Below are positions 1-9,268 of a stretch of DNA of 64,000 bases, piece after piece. The DNA is from Aurantiochytrium sp. KH105 (taxonomy: Eukaryota; Sar; Bigyra; Thraustochytrida; Thraustochytriidae), in contig BGKB01000118.1 of assembly GCA_003116975.1 (NCBI GenBank), positions 124,001 through 188,000 on the forward strand. The letters are read 5' to 3'. Position 1 is the first letter of the stretch. Each line of letters begins with the position of its first letter. The notes under the pieces were generated by a model, which saw nothing but the letters and a program-made list of their open reading frames with translations, was not told the origin of the DNA and ran no database searches. The position numbers and the translations under genes were made by a program.

Positions 1-584
1 TGTACCCGCTAGAGCACAATATTCCCTTTGTCTCGCCGGAGCGGAAGCGCATGATCAACTTTTCGCGCTGCGTGTCGCTCCAAAATACCATTGACGACTT
101 TTTGCGAGGCCAACTTCCAGGCTTTGAGCTCGACGGTGTCTTCATGATGGCCACCGTCGACGGCGTGGATGCCAAGGTAAGTCGAGCCGTGACTGCAGGT
201 TCGACAGACTCGTCAACCGACATCGTGTCGGACGAAAGTTCGAGCGTGATGCTGGCAAGCGGGACTTCTGTCTTTGGGAGCCCGCTCAGGCGAGCCTGGT
301 TGCCTTCGGAGGTGGAGAGCGTTGGGTCCCGAGAAGGGTCCGGACCTCGTTTGCCCGTTGTTGTGCCCAAGTCACGCGGAGGCAGTTTTGGGGGTTCTTC
401 AGCCTCGATTCTTGCCAACTCTACTTGCGTACGTCTCAACTTTGACGACTCGATCATCAATGTGGTGTGCCGAGGCATGCGCCGAGCGCGCTCGAAGGAG
501 CGTCTGGAAAAAATATCCGCTCACCTGAAACAGCGTCTCCACGAGGACCTCGTCGAGACGCTCGAGCACTCGGGTTTTATGTGA
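1..584 (+). CDS. Unknown protein, C-terminal part (5' partial)
   Basis: The frame is open from base 3, so the gene starts to the left of the window. About 193 residues are visible, ending at TGA 582-584. The first 60 residues look like a folded domain with mixed hydrophobic and charged residues. A Ser/Gly-rich stretch follows, then a basic helical tail rich in Arg, Lys and Glu. I do not recognise a family. A perfect donor-like GTAAGT lies at 177-182, exactly at a codon boundary, so the Ser-rich middle could be a retained intron. The frame stays open through it and no convincing acceptor restores a longer frame, so I keep it as one exon. Function unknown. Confidence 0.55.
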   Translation, partial: YPLEHNIPFVSPERKRMINFSRCVSLQNTIDDFLRGQLPGFELDGVFMMATVDGVDAKVSRAVTAGSTDSSTDIVSDESSSVMLASGTSVFGSPLRRAWLPSEVESVGSREGSGPRLPVVVPKSRGGSFGGSSASILANSTCVRLNFDDSIINVVCRGMRRARSKERLEKISAHLKQRLHEDLVETLEHSGFM

Positions 585-807
585 ATTTGATTTTACTTTC
601 TTTTTTTCTCTTCATGTCCTTGTTGTGAATTTTTTCTTTGACCCATGAGAACAGAACGGGCGATCTGATTCCTGCCACGGTGCAAACCGTTGCCTTGTTG
701 GCTTTATCTCGCAAGCGAGTCAGTCAGTAAGGAAAATTGTGCTTTACCCTATTCTTCTTTTTTCAATGATATACAGATTTGACAAGAGCAGGAGGCTCTT
801 GCACACC

Positions 808-1563
808 TCAGTTGAAGTGAATCATGCTTCGTCGGTGCTTGCGATCTTCAGAGGAGCAGGAAGAGGAGGAATGAAATGTTTGGCGACTCGAATCAGGCGA
901 CTTTGGTACCTCCTGGGCTTTCTCTGCCTCCGGGCAACAATAATGCTCGGCACAAGTAGGCTGATAGGACTCTGCACCTCCGACGAGGACTTGGTTTGCG
1001 CTATGAACGATTCGGGATGTAAAGGGTGCCGCGGCGCCGCAAATGTGACATTGTGCTGCGAGTGTTTCAACGCTGGTAGGGTCTGCGCGATCTGCAAGGT
1101 CGAGCATACGTCCGAAAGGGTTCTTGCGAAAATCAAGGTCTAGTCCAGCTACAATAAGAGCATGGTGTTGCTCCGCACGGACAATGCGGTCGTGGAGGCG
1201 AAGGAGATCATCGCCAAAGAATTGGCCCTCGTCGACAGCGACCAAAAGGTTTTGATGGCCAGGAAGCTCAAGGTCGTCCAGTGAGGCGAACGCGTGCACA
1301 TCGGAGGTTCTACGCTTGCCCGTGTGCGTGGACACGGCAGAGAGTGAGCCGGCGCGCAGGTCCTCACTCCACTTTGCTACGAGACAGCGTCCAAATTGGG
1401 GTTCGAGGTCCTCGAGGAGCTGCAGAAGACGAGAGGTTTTGCCAGAAAACATGGGCCCCATGATCACGCGCAGACGTGGCGCCGCCTGCAGCTGCTGCAG
1501 GCGTGCGTCCTGCCTTACGTTCCGGGCGAGGCTTGCGCCCACGCGCCCAATCATCCCCGTCAT
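808..1563 (-). CDS. Thymidine kinase (TK1-type)
   Basis: Phosphorylates thymidine to dTMP with ATP in the salvage pathway (EC 2.7.1.21). The predicted protein is 251 aa. The P-loop GPMFSGKT lies at about residues 36-43, the Walker B-like DEGQFF at about 110, and the zinc-binding CHICG plus a later Cys-x2-His pair close the lasso domain, with the substrate-loop signature VGGAESYQPTC. These are hallmarks of the TK1/bacterial Tdk family rather than the TK2/dNK family. A Ser/Glu-rich tail of about 40 residues follows the core, a usual place for cell-cycle degradation signals in TK1, though no specific motif is recognised. The start is the first ATG in frame (1563); a second ATG sits three codons later (1554). 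The reading frame extends upstream only through a GTG. Confidence 0.9.
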   Translation of the reverse strand: MTGMIGRVGASLARNVRQDARLQQLQAAPRLRVIMGPMFSGKTSRLLQLLEDLEPQFGRCLVAKWSEDLRAGSLSAVSTHTGKRRTSDVHAFASLDDLELPGHQNLLVAVDEGQFFGDDLLRLHDRIVRAEQHHALIVAGLDLDFRKNPFGRMLDLADRADPTSVETLAAQCHICGAAAPFTSRIVHSANQVLVGGAESYQPTCAEHYCCPEAEKAQEVPKSPDSSRQTFHSSSSCSSEDRKHRRSMIHFN

Positions 1564-2503
1564 GACCTTGCGGGCCTTGGGTCCTCCGATCGCTTGGCGC
1601 ACGGGGCAACGCTATGGAAATTGGATTGGTCGTTAGCCTTTCGAGCACGCACGCACTGCAAGCACGAGAGTGTTAGGTAAGGCTTAGTAGACTCCTATGC
1701 GCCTCGGTGCTAGTGAACAAGCCTAGAATAAGCCTCAACCAAAAAGCACGAATGTGCACAATCAGTCTATCACTAGAATGTTCGACTCGGCTTGGTTCCA
1801 GCGAGCAACAGCTGGCAGACGAACAGCTATCGGAGAGCCCAAAGAGAGAAAAGAATCACGCAATCTTCTTGTCTTGACCGAAATCGAAAGGCGTGTCTCG
1901 AGAGCAAATTAGTCTCTGTTTCAAGACCTGAACAGGGAGGTTATGGCTGCAAGTTTTCGGAGCTTGTCTTTTTCTCAAAAGTAGCAACCAACCATCCGCA
2001 AGCATGTTATACACGGCTTTGTTGGAGAAATCGAGTCGGATGAAAGGTTTCCCTCGAATGTTCGTTTATGGCCTGCTTTCTGCTCGAAAGAACGCAAGAC
2101 GCGCCTCCTCAAGCAATTATGAAGTGAGAGAGCGAGAGAGAGAGAGAGAGAGAAGATGACACAGATTTATTCGTGATACCGTCGTAACAGTTAGCCGGTG
2201 CTTATGTTGGGTTGTAGCGACAAAGAAAACGCCACAGAGAACAAAGACGTTGGTTGACAAGCAATGAAGGAAGCGCAGCACATGCGTCGAGGAAGGGAGC
2301 AGAGCTCGACATTCCCGGGATCGCGAAGAGAGAATAAAGCACAAAAAGCACAAATTGCAAGTGCACATGGTAAGCGAGTCGACTGGCTGGAGACGCTGAT
2401 GCCCATTGGAAGCACCTTGTGAAAAAGGAGCGCACGCTAGGGAAAGAGAGAGAGAGAGAATACGAGAAAAAAGACACAGAGGCGATGGCATGGTCTCCCA
2501 AGA
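1564..2503. other. Intergenic spacer with GA microsatellite
   Basis: Holds the upstream region of the thymidine kinase gene and the 3' flank of the PH-domain gene, both on the minus strand. A (GA)n tract lies at about 2126-2153 and a shorter one at about 2445-2459. No open frame looks coding. Confidence 0.6.
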
Positions 2504-3394
2504 TTAGACCATGCGCTCGTACAGGGCTTTGGCCCGAACGGCCTGCTCCTTTGCGCGCGCCTCAAAGAAGCGACGCAGCGCCGAGACGCTTGCGCGCACC
2601 TCGCTGTCCTCGCGCTGAAAGCTTGCCTGGGGCGCTGCTCCATTGCGAACGATCATTGCCGCCTCGAGTTTTTCGAGGGCTTGCTCTGCCTGCGCGAGCT
2701 TGCGTTCCACAGACATGCGCTTCGCAACGGCCTTGCGGCGTTCCGCCTCCTCCTTGGAAACGCGACCGGTGAGGTCCGTTCGTGTGCCCTCGAGGACGGT
2801 GACGCGCGAGCGCTCGGCGCTGAGCTTGGCCTGGAACGCATCGGCGCGCTGTTGGTCGCGCAAACGGGCCTCCTCGCGCTGCTGCTGCTCGCGGTCGAGT
2901 CGCGCTGCGCGCTCCTGCATTTCCTGAAAAGCCTGCTCCTTTTCGGCCTCAAGCTGGCTGCCTTCAGCTTGCATCTTTTCGATGAGCGCTGCGCCGAGCA
3001 TGGCATTTTCGAGCGTGGCACGCTTGGCCTGCTGAAACGCGACGAGCCAATCCATGGCCTCGCCTGGGTTCTCCGCCTTGACGCGAAAGTTTGCGTTCGA
3101 GTCGATGTTGGAGACGGAGATCAGGCGCCGGTCTCGGACGTCCAGACTTACGGTCGCGCCGTTGAGAGGGATCACGCACGTGGGTTTAGAGTCCCAGGGC
3201 CCGGCGCTCTCGTTCTTGCTCTTGTAAAACAGCAGAAAGGACTCCTTGACCACTGCATGCACGCGTTTGTAGAACGGCATGCGCATCGACATGTCCATGC
3301 GCTGAAGCGGGCCTTCCTTTTGTACCAGGATATGGTGCTCGAGTCCGTTCTCGTCGAGCCCAAGCAGCTTGTCGGCCTTGGTCATGGCCGCCAT
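2504..3394 (-). CDS. PH-domain coiled-coil protein
   Basis: Predicted 296 aa. Residues about 10-120 form a pleckstrin-homology domain: an opening strand with KEGPLQRM, a basic loop (MPFYKRVHAVVKESFLLFYK), and the closing amphipathic helix with the conserved Trp (AMDWLVAFQQA). PH domains bind phosphoinositides or proteins, so membrane recruitment is likely. Residues about 125-250 are an Arg/Glu/Gln-rich coiled coil with many heptads, ending in a short helical tail. The start at 3394 is chosen because it has a strong context (GCAACCATGG) and sits just before the PH domain. The frame continues upstream only as Arg/Ala/Gln low-complexity sequence of a GC-rich leader. A second ATG is three codons in. 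No enzymatic domain is seen, so it looks like an adaptor. Precise role unknown. Confidence 0.82.
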   Translation of the reverse strand: MAAMTKADKLLGLDENGLEHHILVQKEGPLQRMDMSMRMPFYKRVHAVVKESFLLFYKSKNESAGPWDSKPTCVIPLNGATVSLDVRDRRLISVSNIDSNANFRVKAENPGEAMDWLVAFQQAKRATLENAMLGAALIEKMQAEGSQLEAEKEQAFQEMQERAARLDREQQQREEARLRDQQRADAFQAKLSAERSRVTVLEGTRTDLTGRVSKEEAERRKAVAKRMSVERKLAQAEQALEKLEAAMIVRNGAAPQASFQREDSEVRASVSALRRFFEARAKEQAVRAKALYERMV

Positions 3395-4670
3395 GGTTGC
3401 CTGCGCGGGCGCCGCCTCGCTCCTCCGCGCCGCCTCCGTCTCCCTCCGCGCGTCCGAGCGTGCGGCTCCGCGCGTACGTACCCGCGCTCGCTCCGCGTCG
3501 CGCTGGCCCGCCCGTGTACTGCTGGCCTTCAGGGACGCGCCGCGCGGCGGCGAGCCGCTGCGCTCCTGCCTGCGCTCCCGCCTGCGCTCCTGCCTGCCTG
3601 CCTGCCTGCCGCGGCCGGGCGCAGCGAGTCCGGCGCGGCGTGCGGCTGCGCGCGGTCGCCGTCTGCAATCCGTCTGCGGTCTGTCTGCGGTCTGCTGCTG
3701 CTGTGTCTGTCTGTCTGTCTGTCTGCCCGCTGCCGCGACGGTGCACGCGCTCAGTTTCTGCGCGCGGTTTTCGCCTGCCTCCGCGTTCACTGCTAGTCAG
3801 CTCGCTAGCTGGCGACTAGCGATTGGGGGCTGTTGCGCGCGGCCCATAGCCGACTACGGCGCGCGCATAACCCACTTGCGCGCCGCCCGCGCCACTGTGC
3901 CGGCCAGCCAGGTGTGCGGGTCTCCGCACATCCCAGCTGGCTAGGTAGAAGTATACAGCATGGAATGGCGGAGCTGCTGCTGCTGCTGCGGCTGCTGCTG
4001 CTGCTGCGTGCGGGCGAGCGGGCGAGCGGGGTAGCCCGCGTCCAGCCGCTCGCACGCGGCCCCGCGCCCGTCTCCCGGCGGCGAGGGCAGCAGCTGCAGC
4101 GGCGCCGGCAGGAGGGTGCGGGCGGCGGGAGCGCGACGGCGAGAAATTCTGCGAGCAGAGGCGGCGCGTGCACCCATTCTCGGCCGCGCGGCTGCGTCGA
4201 GGCGAGGCCACGCGAGGCTACGCGAGGCGAGGAGGCGGGAGGCGGGAGACTCGGGGTGCGTCGCGAGCGCGAGGTGGACGGCTCGCCCCGCCTGGCCCAG
4301 CAGCAGAGGTCCCGAGCCCTTCGAGGCCAGCGGCCATGGTCATGAGCGAGTTCGCGCACGTGCACACAGGCGTGCACAAGCGACGGCACGGCCGTCGCCG
4401 CAGCCGGCTGCGGCCACGGACGAAGGAGGCCGAGGGACCTGCGGCAGGTGGCGGCGGGTGTGACCGCGAGCAGTGGCGACTGACCGCGAGCAGCGGCGCG
4501 TGGCCGAGGGCGACCCTGGCTGGTGGGGAGCGCTCGCAGGCCCAGCGCGGAGGACACCACATAGGTTCGCAGAACTTCCTCAATGGGGTGTGTGTATCGA
4601 TCGCTACGATGTTTCGTGCGCTCAATGAATCTCGCTCTTCGTCTTGCTGCGGGCAGACTCGCAGTCGACA
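3395..4670. other. GC-rich upstream region with simple repeats
   Basis: Very GC-rich DNA upstream of the PH-domain gene. It holds (CCTG)n at about 3593-3610, (CTGT)n at about 3703-3726, CTG-triplet runs at about 3973-4006 and AGGC/ACGCGAGG runs near 4200-4245. Long open frames exist on both strands but are Arg/Ala/Ser-rich and mirror each other, as expected from skewed composition. I see no gene here. Confidence 0.6.
3863..3881 (-). promoter_or_regulatory. Recurrent 19-bp GC-rich element
   Basis: Read on the minus strand the sequence is GCGCAAGTGGGTTATGCGC. The identical 19-mer occurs at 51158-51176 (minus) and a version differing in three central bases at 25777-25795 (plus). It lies about 470 bp upstream of the PH-gene start codon, in its transcription orientation. 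A shared cis-element is inferred; no function is known. Confidence 0.45.
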
Positions 4671-5480
4671 CTGCCCGGGCGCTCGGGCAGTCACGCTTGG
4701 TTGATAGTTGAGCTCGTCACTGCCGCTTTGGAGGGGTGACGTCACGCGAGCAAGTTGTGAGCCCTTCGAAGCAAAGAATGCAACATTCTTCTGCAATGTG
4801 TGTGTAACTTTCTCCTTTGCACTTGGTCTTGCCTTTTTATTTAGCTTGCAGCTTGCAATTCTTGATTCTTCTTTCGTGCCAGGCGAAGATCAATCTCTCG
4901 TGCGGGCCATGGGCAGTCAGGCTTGGACAACCGATTCTAATCAAGCCCATTTGTGACGTTTGGCACGATTGGAGACTCGGGAGGCATGCCGCGCGAGCAA
5001 GGCAAGTTGGAGAAAGCAGTAGCATGTTCTTTTAGCCTTTGCACTTGGTCTTAGCTTGCAACTTGTTCTTCTTGATTCATTTTTCTGGCCTGGCAACAAT
5101 CAATCTCTCGTGCGGGCCATAAGAAGTTAAGCTTGGATGACCGAATCCATTCACAGTCAAGCCCGATTCTAGGTTAGGCTTGGCAACATTGGGGACACGG
5201 GAGGCACGCCACGCGAGCAAGTTGAAATGAAAGCATCGTTCTTCTGGGATGTGTGTATAACTTTCTTTTGCCTTTACACTTGCAGTCAGGCTGACTGCAA
5301 GTGCCTATAAATGATTGATTCGAGGCTCTTTTTTGGGGGGTCTGGCCAGGCGAAGGTCGATCTCTTGTACGCGCCGTAGATAATCACGCTTGGACGACCG
5401 GTCCCGATCAGGCCCGTTTCTGACGCTTGGCACCATTGGAGGCGCGGGAGGCACGCCACGCGAGCAAGTTGTCAGCGCGA
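4671..5480. repeat. Tandem decayed copies of the HGD gene 3' end
   Basis: The stretch covering the last codons and downstream flank of the homogentisate dioxygenase gene (about 5340-5480) recurs in diverged form at about 5040-5230, 4815-5010 and, partially, 4671-4765. Shared landmarks are GATCAATCTCTCGTGCGGGCC, a CGCTTGGA-like box, GGGAGGCACGCCACGCGAGCAAGTT and a GTGTGTATAACTTTC box. The bases matching the HGD stop region (5408-5410) are at about 4941 and 5157. The copies have indels and are not coding. Confidence 0.8.
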
Positions 5481-6859
5481 GATGCAGGAGGCTTGGCCTT
5501 GGGGTCAAAAGAGGCAGGCATGTCGGCCCAGCATTGCTGATAGGTGAACTCGCGATGCGGAGACGTGCGCGCCGCGTCGGAAAGCTCGAGCATAAAGGTG
5601 GTCTCAAACATGAAGGCAAGCCCTCCGTCGAAAAAGGCAGGGGACGTCGTATCGACCTTGGCGGGATCCGAAAAGCGCTCAAAGGTAGCTGCGTCCGGGC
5701 CATGCGGAGACATGCAAGAATGCAGCGAGGAGCCACCAGGAACAAATCCTCCCTTCTTTGCGTCGTACTCGCCCCAGATCATCCCCATATACTCGGTCAT
5801 GGTGTTCCGGTGAAACCAGGGCGGGCGAAAGGTATGCTCCATGGCCATCCACCGCGGAGGGAAGATGACAAAGTCCGCAACGGCAGTCCCGGGCTCGCTC
5901 GAGGGGCAGGTGAGCACTGTGTAGATGCTCGGGTCGGGATGATCATATGTGACCGAGTTCATGCAGTTGAACTTGCGCAAATCGTACTTGTAGGGAACGT
6001 AGTTGCCGCGATATGCCACAACGTTAAACGGTGAAAAGCGCTGCGACATTTCGAACATGCGACCTCCAAACTTGGTGTACCCAGTCCACTCCTCACTGCC
6101 ATTGCTGTCGTCCTCTGCATCGTAATGCGCCACTGGGGTCTGGAAATCCCACGGGTTAGCAAGCCCGTTGGCGCCGATGGGGCCAAGGTCTGGGAGACGA
6201 AAGTGGCCTGAAAAGATCTCGAGCATGTAGCCGCGGTTCTCCTCGCCCTCAAAGGCGACGCGGAAACGCATGCCCCGCTGGACTACGCAAATCTCATTCG
6301 GCTCCACGCGCATAATGCCGAATTCGGTCTGCACGCGCATTGCGCCCATTTGCGGCACAATGAGCAAGTCGCCATCTGCGTTGGTCATGCTTTGGCGGAC
6401 CATGCTGGCATTGGCCACATAGTTGTAGATGGCAAGACCATGCTTTTGCGTCGGGTCGCCGGACTTGCCGACCACCTCGATGCCTTCGAGAAAGGTGATT
6501 GCCTTTTCCGAGATCTTGGGCACGGGACGCGGTTGCCAGCGCATCTGGTTCGGATCAACCTCGTACGCACGCTTCGTTTCCGTCTTGCTCATGCCAAGAC
6601 CACCAAGCGCGCTGGGAACCATCTCCGAGTGCTGCACGCTTGGGTGGGCACGGTAGAGCCACGAGCGCGTATTTTCGCTCCGCGGTCTCGTGAAGGCCGT
6701 GCCGCTCAGCTGCTCGGCGTAGAGGCCAAAGGGGCATTCTTGCGGGTTGTTCTGTCCTGCCGGCAGCGCGCCCTCGAGCGCTTCTGACTCGAAGGTATTG
6801 CCAAAGCCGCTTTGGTACTTGAGGTCGTTTGCGTCCATTTTCTCCATTGTCTCGGTCAT
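5408..6859 (-). CDS. HGD: Homogentisate 1,2-dioxygenase
   Basis: Opens the aromatic ring of homogentisate to maleylacetoacetate in tyrosine/phenylalanine catabolism (EC 1.13.11.5). The predicted protein is 483 aa against about 445 in animals. Family signatures run the full length: YQSGFGNTFESEA near the start, TRPRSENTRSWLYR, the Fe-ligand region FRPPWFHRNTMTEYMG and GGSSLHSCMSPHGPDA, and a C-terminal TYQQCWADMPASFDPKAK. The extra length is a short N-terminal lead and an Arg/Ala/Lys-rich C-terminal tail. The start at 6859 is the first ATG before the conserved core; ATGs at 6847 and 6838 are alternatives. The longer frame upstream is Arg-rich leader sequence. Cytosolic, since no transit peptide is evident from this start. 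Its 3' end has been copied in tandem downstream. Confidence 0.96.
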   Translation of the reverse strand: MTETMEKMDANDLKYQSGFGNTFESEALEGALPAGQNNPQECPFGLYAEQLSGTAFTRPRSENTRSWLYRAHPSVQHSEMVPSALGGLGMSKTETKRAYEVDPNQMRWQPRPVPKISEKAITFLEGIEVVGKSGDPTQKHGLAIYNYVANASMVRQSMTNADGDLLIVPQMGAMRVQTEFGIMRVEPNEICVVQRGMRFRVAFEGEENRGYMLEIFSGHFRLPDLGPIGANGLANPWDFQTPVAHYDAEDDSNGSEEWTGYTKFGGRMFEMSQRFSPFNVVAYRGNYVPYKYDLRKFNCMNSVTYDHPDPSIYTVLTCPSSEPGTAVADFVIFPPRWMAMEHTFRPPWFHRNTMTEYMGMIWGEYDAKKGGFVPGGSSLHSCMSPHGPDAATFERFSDPAKVDTTSPAFFDGGLAFMFETTFMLELSDAARTSPHREFTYQQCWADMPASFDPKAKPPASRADNLLAWRASRASNGAKRQKRA

Positions 6860-7602
6860 TCCTCCTCGCTGTGTTTCGTGAACGCTGCGCGGGGCTCTCT
6901 TCGCAGATATTCGCGAAGCTCTCGTTCTTTCGTTCGTGCTCTCTTTTGTGCCGCTGTCGCCTTCAAGCCTGGGAGCGAGCGAGCGCGAGCGCGAGTGCGA
7001 GCGCGAGCGCGCGGCTGCGGCGCGACTTGGTCTTGGCTGCGGCGTGTATACCCGAGTGACCGGCTGGCCGACTCCGCGGAGCTCGCGAGCGTACTTTCCT
7101 CTCGGCTCGTTGCAGGTCTGCCGGCCTCGCCTCGCCGCGTTTTGCCGCGCCGCGTCTTGCCGCGCCTCGCCGCGGCCTGGGAGTTTTCCTCCCGGCCGCC
7201 GCCTCGAACTGGGACGAAGATGCCGCCTTGCCACAAAAATATCCTGGACCCGTCCCTCCCTCTCGCGGAAAAAGGGTTGCGCTCAGCCGGCAGGAGCCCA
7301 AAAAGGGTTGCGCTCGCATCAGCTGCAGGCGCGGGAAAAAGGGTTGCGCGCCGCAACCGTTTTGAGAAGGCGGCGCGGGCGAGGCGCGCTCGCTCAGGGA
7401 GTCCGAGCTCGAGGCGGGCGGGGAGGTTTTCCATTGCGAGATTGGTTCATCGATTCGCTGGTTGGTCGAAGTCGGCGGGAGCGCGACGGAGAGAAGGTCG
7501 AGGTCGAGGTCAGGGGCGAGGGACCTGCGAGCGGCAAGGCGCCGTCGCGTCCCGGCGTCGCGCGCGCGCATATAGAATCAAAGGGGAAAAAAGGGCGCAA
7601 AG
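6860..7602. other. Divergent promoter region HGD / BTB gene
   Basis: GC-rich DNA between two genes transcribed away from each other. It contains (GCGAGC)n-like runs at about 6976-7011, CCGCGC/GCCTCGCCGCG runs at about 7128-7170, and a triplicated AAAAAGGGTTGCGC box. Frames here are shadows of base composition. Confidence 0.55.
7269..7349 (+). promoter_or_regulatory. Three direct copies of AAAAAGGGTTGCGC
   Basis: Exact 14-bp copies lie at 7269-7282, 7300-7313 and 7336-7349, spaced 31 and 36 bp, about 255-335 bp upstream of the BTB gene start and within the divergent HGD/BTB intergenic region. The exact repetition with diverged spacers suggests a clustered binding site. Inference only. Confidence 0.5.
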
Positions 7603-8832
7603 ATGCTGCGAGGAAACTACGCGCAAGACGTGCGCGAGGCGCGGCGCGCCCAGGACCTAGGCGGCAGCGGCGGCGGCATAGGTCTCGGGTGGGACGCCAG
7701 GGCCGCAGAGAAACACGAAGATAATCTTGATGATGCCCTTGAGGTCCTGTACCAGCGGAGTGGAGGTTTCGGCGGCGCGAAAGCGAGCCAGAGCGAGGAG
7801 GGGAAAAGGGAGCCCCGCGTCGACCTCGAACGCGTGAGCCAGCGGCTTCTGCTCGAGCGACAAGACCTCGAGGAAAAAATTAAGCAGACGCGGCGAGAAT
7901 TTCGTAAACTAGCGCGACGCAAGCTAGTTCTTGAAGACGAGTGGAAAAAACTAAATGTTGATCGAGCGGACCTCGACGAGGATAAGCGCAGATTCGCGAG
8001 TGCGCGAAGGTCGCCCTGGTTCCAGAGCACGCTGCTTCCGACAAGCGAGCTCCGACGCGTCCGCATTAGCGTGGGAGGCCAACTCTTTGAGACGACAGAG
8101 CAGGTGCTCAAGCGGGATCCCGGCTCGCTCCTCGCCGCCTTGGTCGGGTCAGACAGCCCCATTCAACCGGACGATCGAGGCTGCTTCATCATCGACAGAG
8201 ACTGGGTTCTCTTTCGCCATATTCTCGCCTTTCTTCGCGACGGCGCGCTACCGCAAGCCCCAGACGCCGCAGGAGACCAGCTCATCGCACGATTGTACAA
8301 GGAGGCGGATTTTTACCGTCTCGAGACGCTCCGCTGCGCCATTCGCGAATTTCTTGATCCATTCCAGCTAGTCGAGAGGGCAGCAGCGGTGCCGCTCTCC
8401 CGCCTTCACAAAATTGAGCGTCAAATGGAGAGTTCTCTTCAACATCTCAATCTTGGCGAAGACCCATACCTCTCGGGGGAGCGGTACGTGGATGATGATT
8501 TGGATGTTGGCGGTAAAGGCAGCTCTGCGTCCAAAGATGGCGACGCCGTCAACGACGAAAGAAACAAGAATGATGATTGGTGGACCTCAAGCCGGTACAA
8601 GGGCCGCGACTTTCGTGCTAATCCTCCTGATGTGGACGAAGCCAACCCATGGCGCAAGCGAGGGTCAAGCGCCACGACGAGACCTGAGGATTTCTTGCGC
8701 GAGCCAACGCTGGCTTCGACCTGGCGCCGACCCTCTTCGCCCACCTCGCCACCGTCTCTCTCGCCCCGATCGTCCACAAGTAGCCAAAGACCCGCTTCGC
8801 AGCGGTCTAAAGATCGTGGTTTCTGGCGATGA
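7603..8832 (+). CDS. KCTD-type BTB/POZ protein
   Basis: Predicted 409 aa, single exon. Residues about 150-240 form a T1/KCTD-like BTB domain: VRISVGGQLFETT, then the motif set LLAALVGSD, GCFIIDRDWVLFRHILAFLRDG and LYKEADFYRLETL. KCTD proteins assemble as tetramers/pentamers and often serve as substrate adaptors for cullin-3 E3 ligases. Here no kelch or channel segment follows, so an adaptor role is the likely one. Residues about 70-130 before the BTB form a charged coiled coil (Arg/Glu/Lys-rich), and the C-terminal 110 residues are disordered, rich in Ser, Pro, Arg and Asp. The ATG at 7603 follows an A-rich run in a purine context (GCAAAGATGC). Confidence 0.88.
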   Translation: MLRGNYAQDVREARRAQDLGGSGGGIGLGWDARAAEKHEDNLDDALEVLYQRSGGFGGAKASQSEEGKREPRVDLERVSQRLLLERQDLEEKIKQTRREFRKLARRKLVLEDEWKKLNVDRADLDEDKRRFASARRSPWFQSTLLPTSELRRVRISVGGQLFETTEQVLKRDPGSLLAALVGSDSPIQPDDRGCFIIDRDWVLFRHILAFLRDGALPQAPDAAGDQLIARLYKEADFYRLETLRCAIREFLDPFQLVERAAAVPLSRLHKIERQMESSLQHLNLGEDPYLSGERYVDDDLDVGGKGSSASKDGDAVNDERNKNDDWWTSSRYKGRDFRANPPDVDEANPWRKRGSSATTRPEDFLREPTLASTWRRPSSPTSPPSLSPRSSTSSQRPASQRSKDRGFWR

Positions 8833-9268
8833 CTTCTTTGATCTTTTTCCTTTTTTTTACCTCTTTTGCTTCGCAGCAAAATTCCTGCAGACTCTTTTTG
8901 CTCTTCTGCCTAGTGGACAAGATTAACAGGTAGTAGACGTACTGTTTTCACGGACCGATGTTTTCGAGGACAGGGACCCGTGACATTGACAGCCATCATG
9001 ATGACTCACAGTCACTGCACTGCGATTGTCCATCTTCATCGCTCGCTCTCCAAATTATCGTCTCCACGGGATTGATGAGAGCGATGAAACTGTTGGATGT
9101 TGGGGGAAACGCGATGCTTCACTTCAAGCGAGCTTCATAGGGAGTGACAAGAACAGAAACAATCGATCGGGAGGACAAGATGATGATGAGAGAGAAAAAG
9201 AAAAACAGTAAGAGTGTTAGGTATACCCTGCAAAGTGCTGGGTCTATTCTTGCTCGAAGACGATGGTC
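8833..9268. other. Convergent 3'-3' spacer
   Basis: The 436 bp between two convergent stop codons. A T-rich stretch follows the BTB stop (about 8838-8862). No gene or structured element seen. Confidence 0.5.

Noticed and set aside
177-402. Possible intron in the first gene
   Set aside because: The donor GTAAGT at 177 is good but the candidate acceptor near 402 leads to a frame that soon ends, while the unspliced frame stays open to 584.
2681-3796. 371-codon plus-strand frame
   Set aside because: Antisense to the PH/coiled-coil gene; Leu/Arg/Ala-rich mirror composition.
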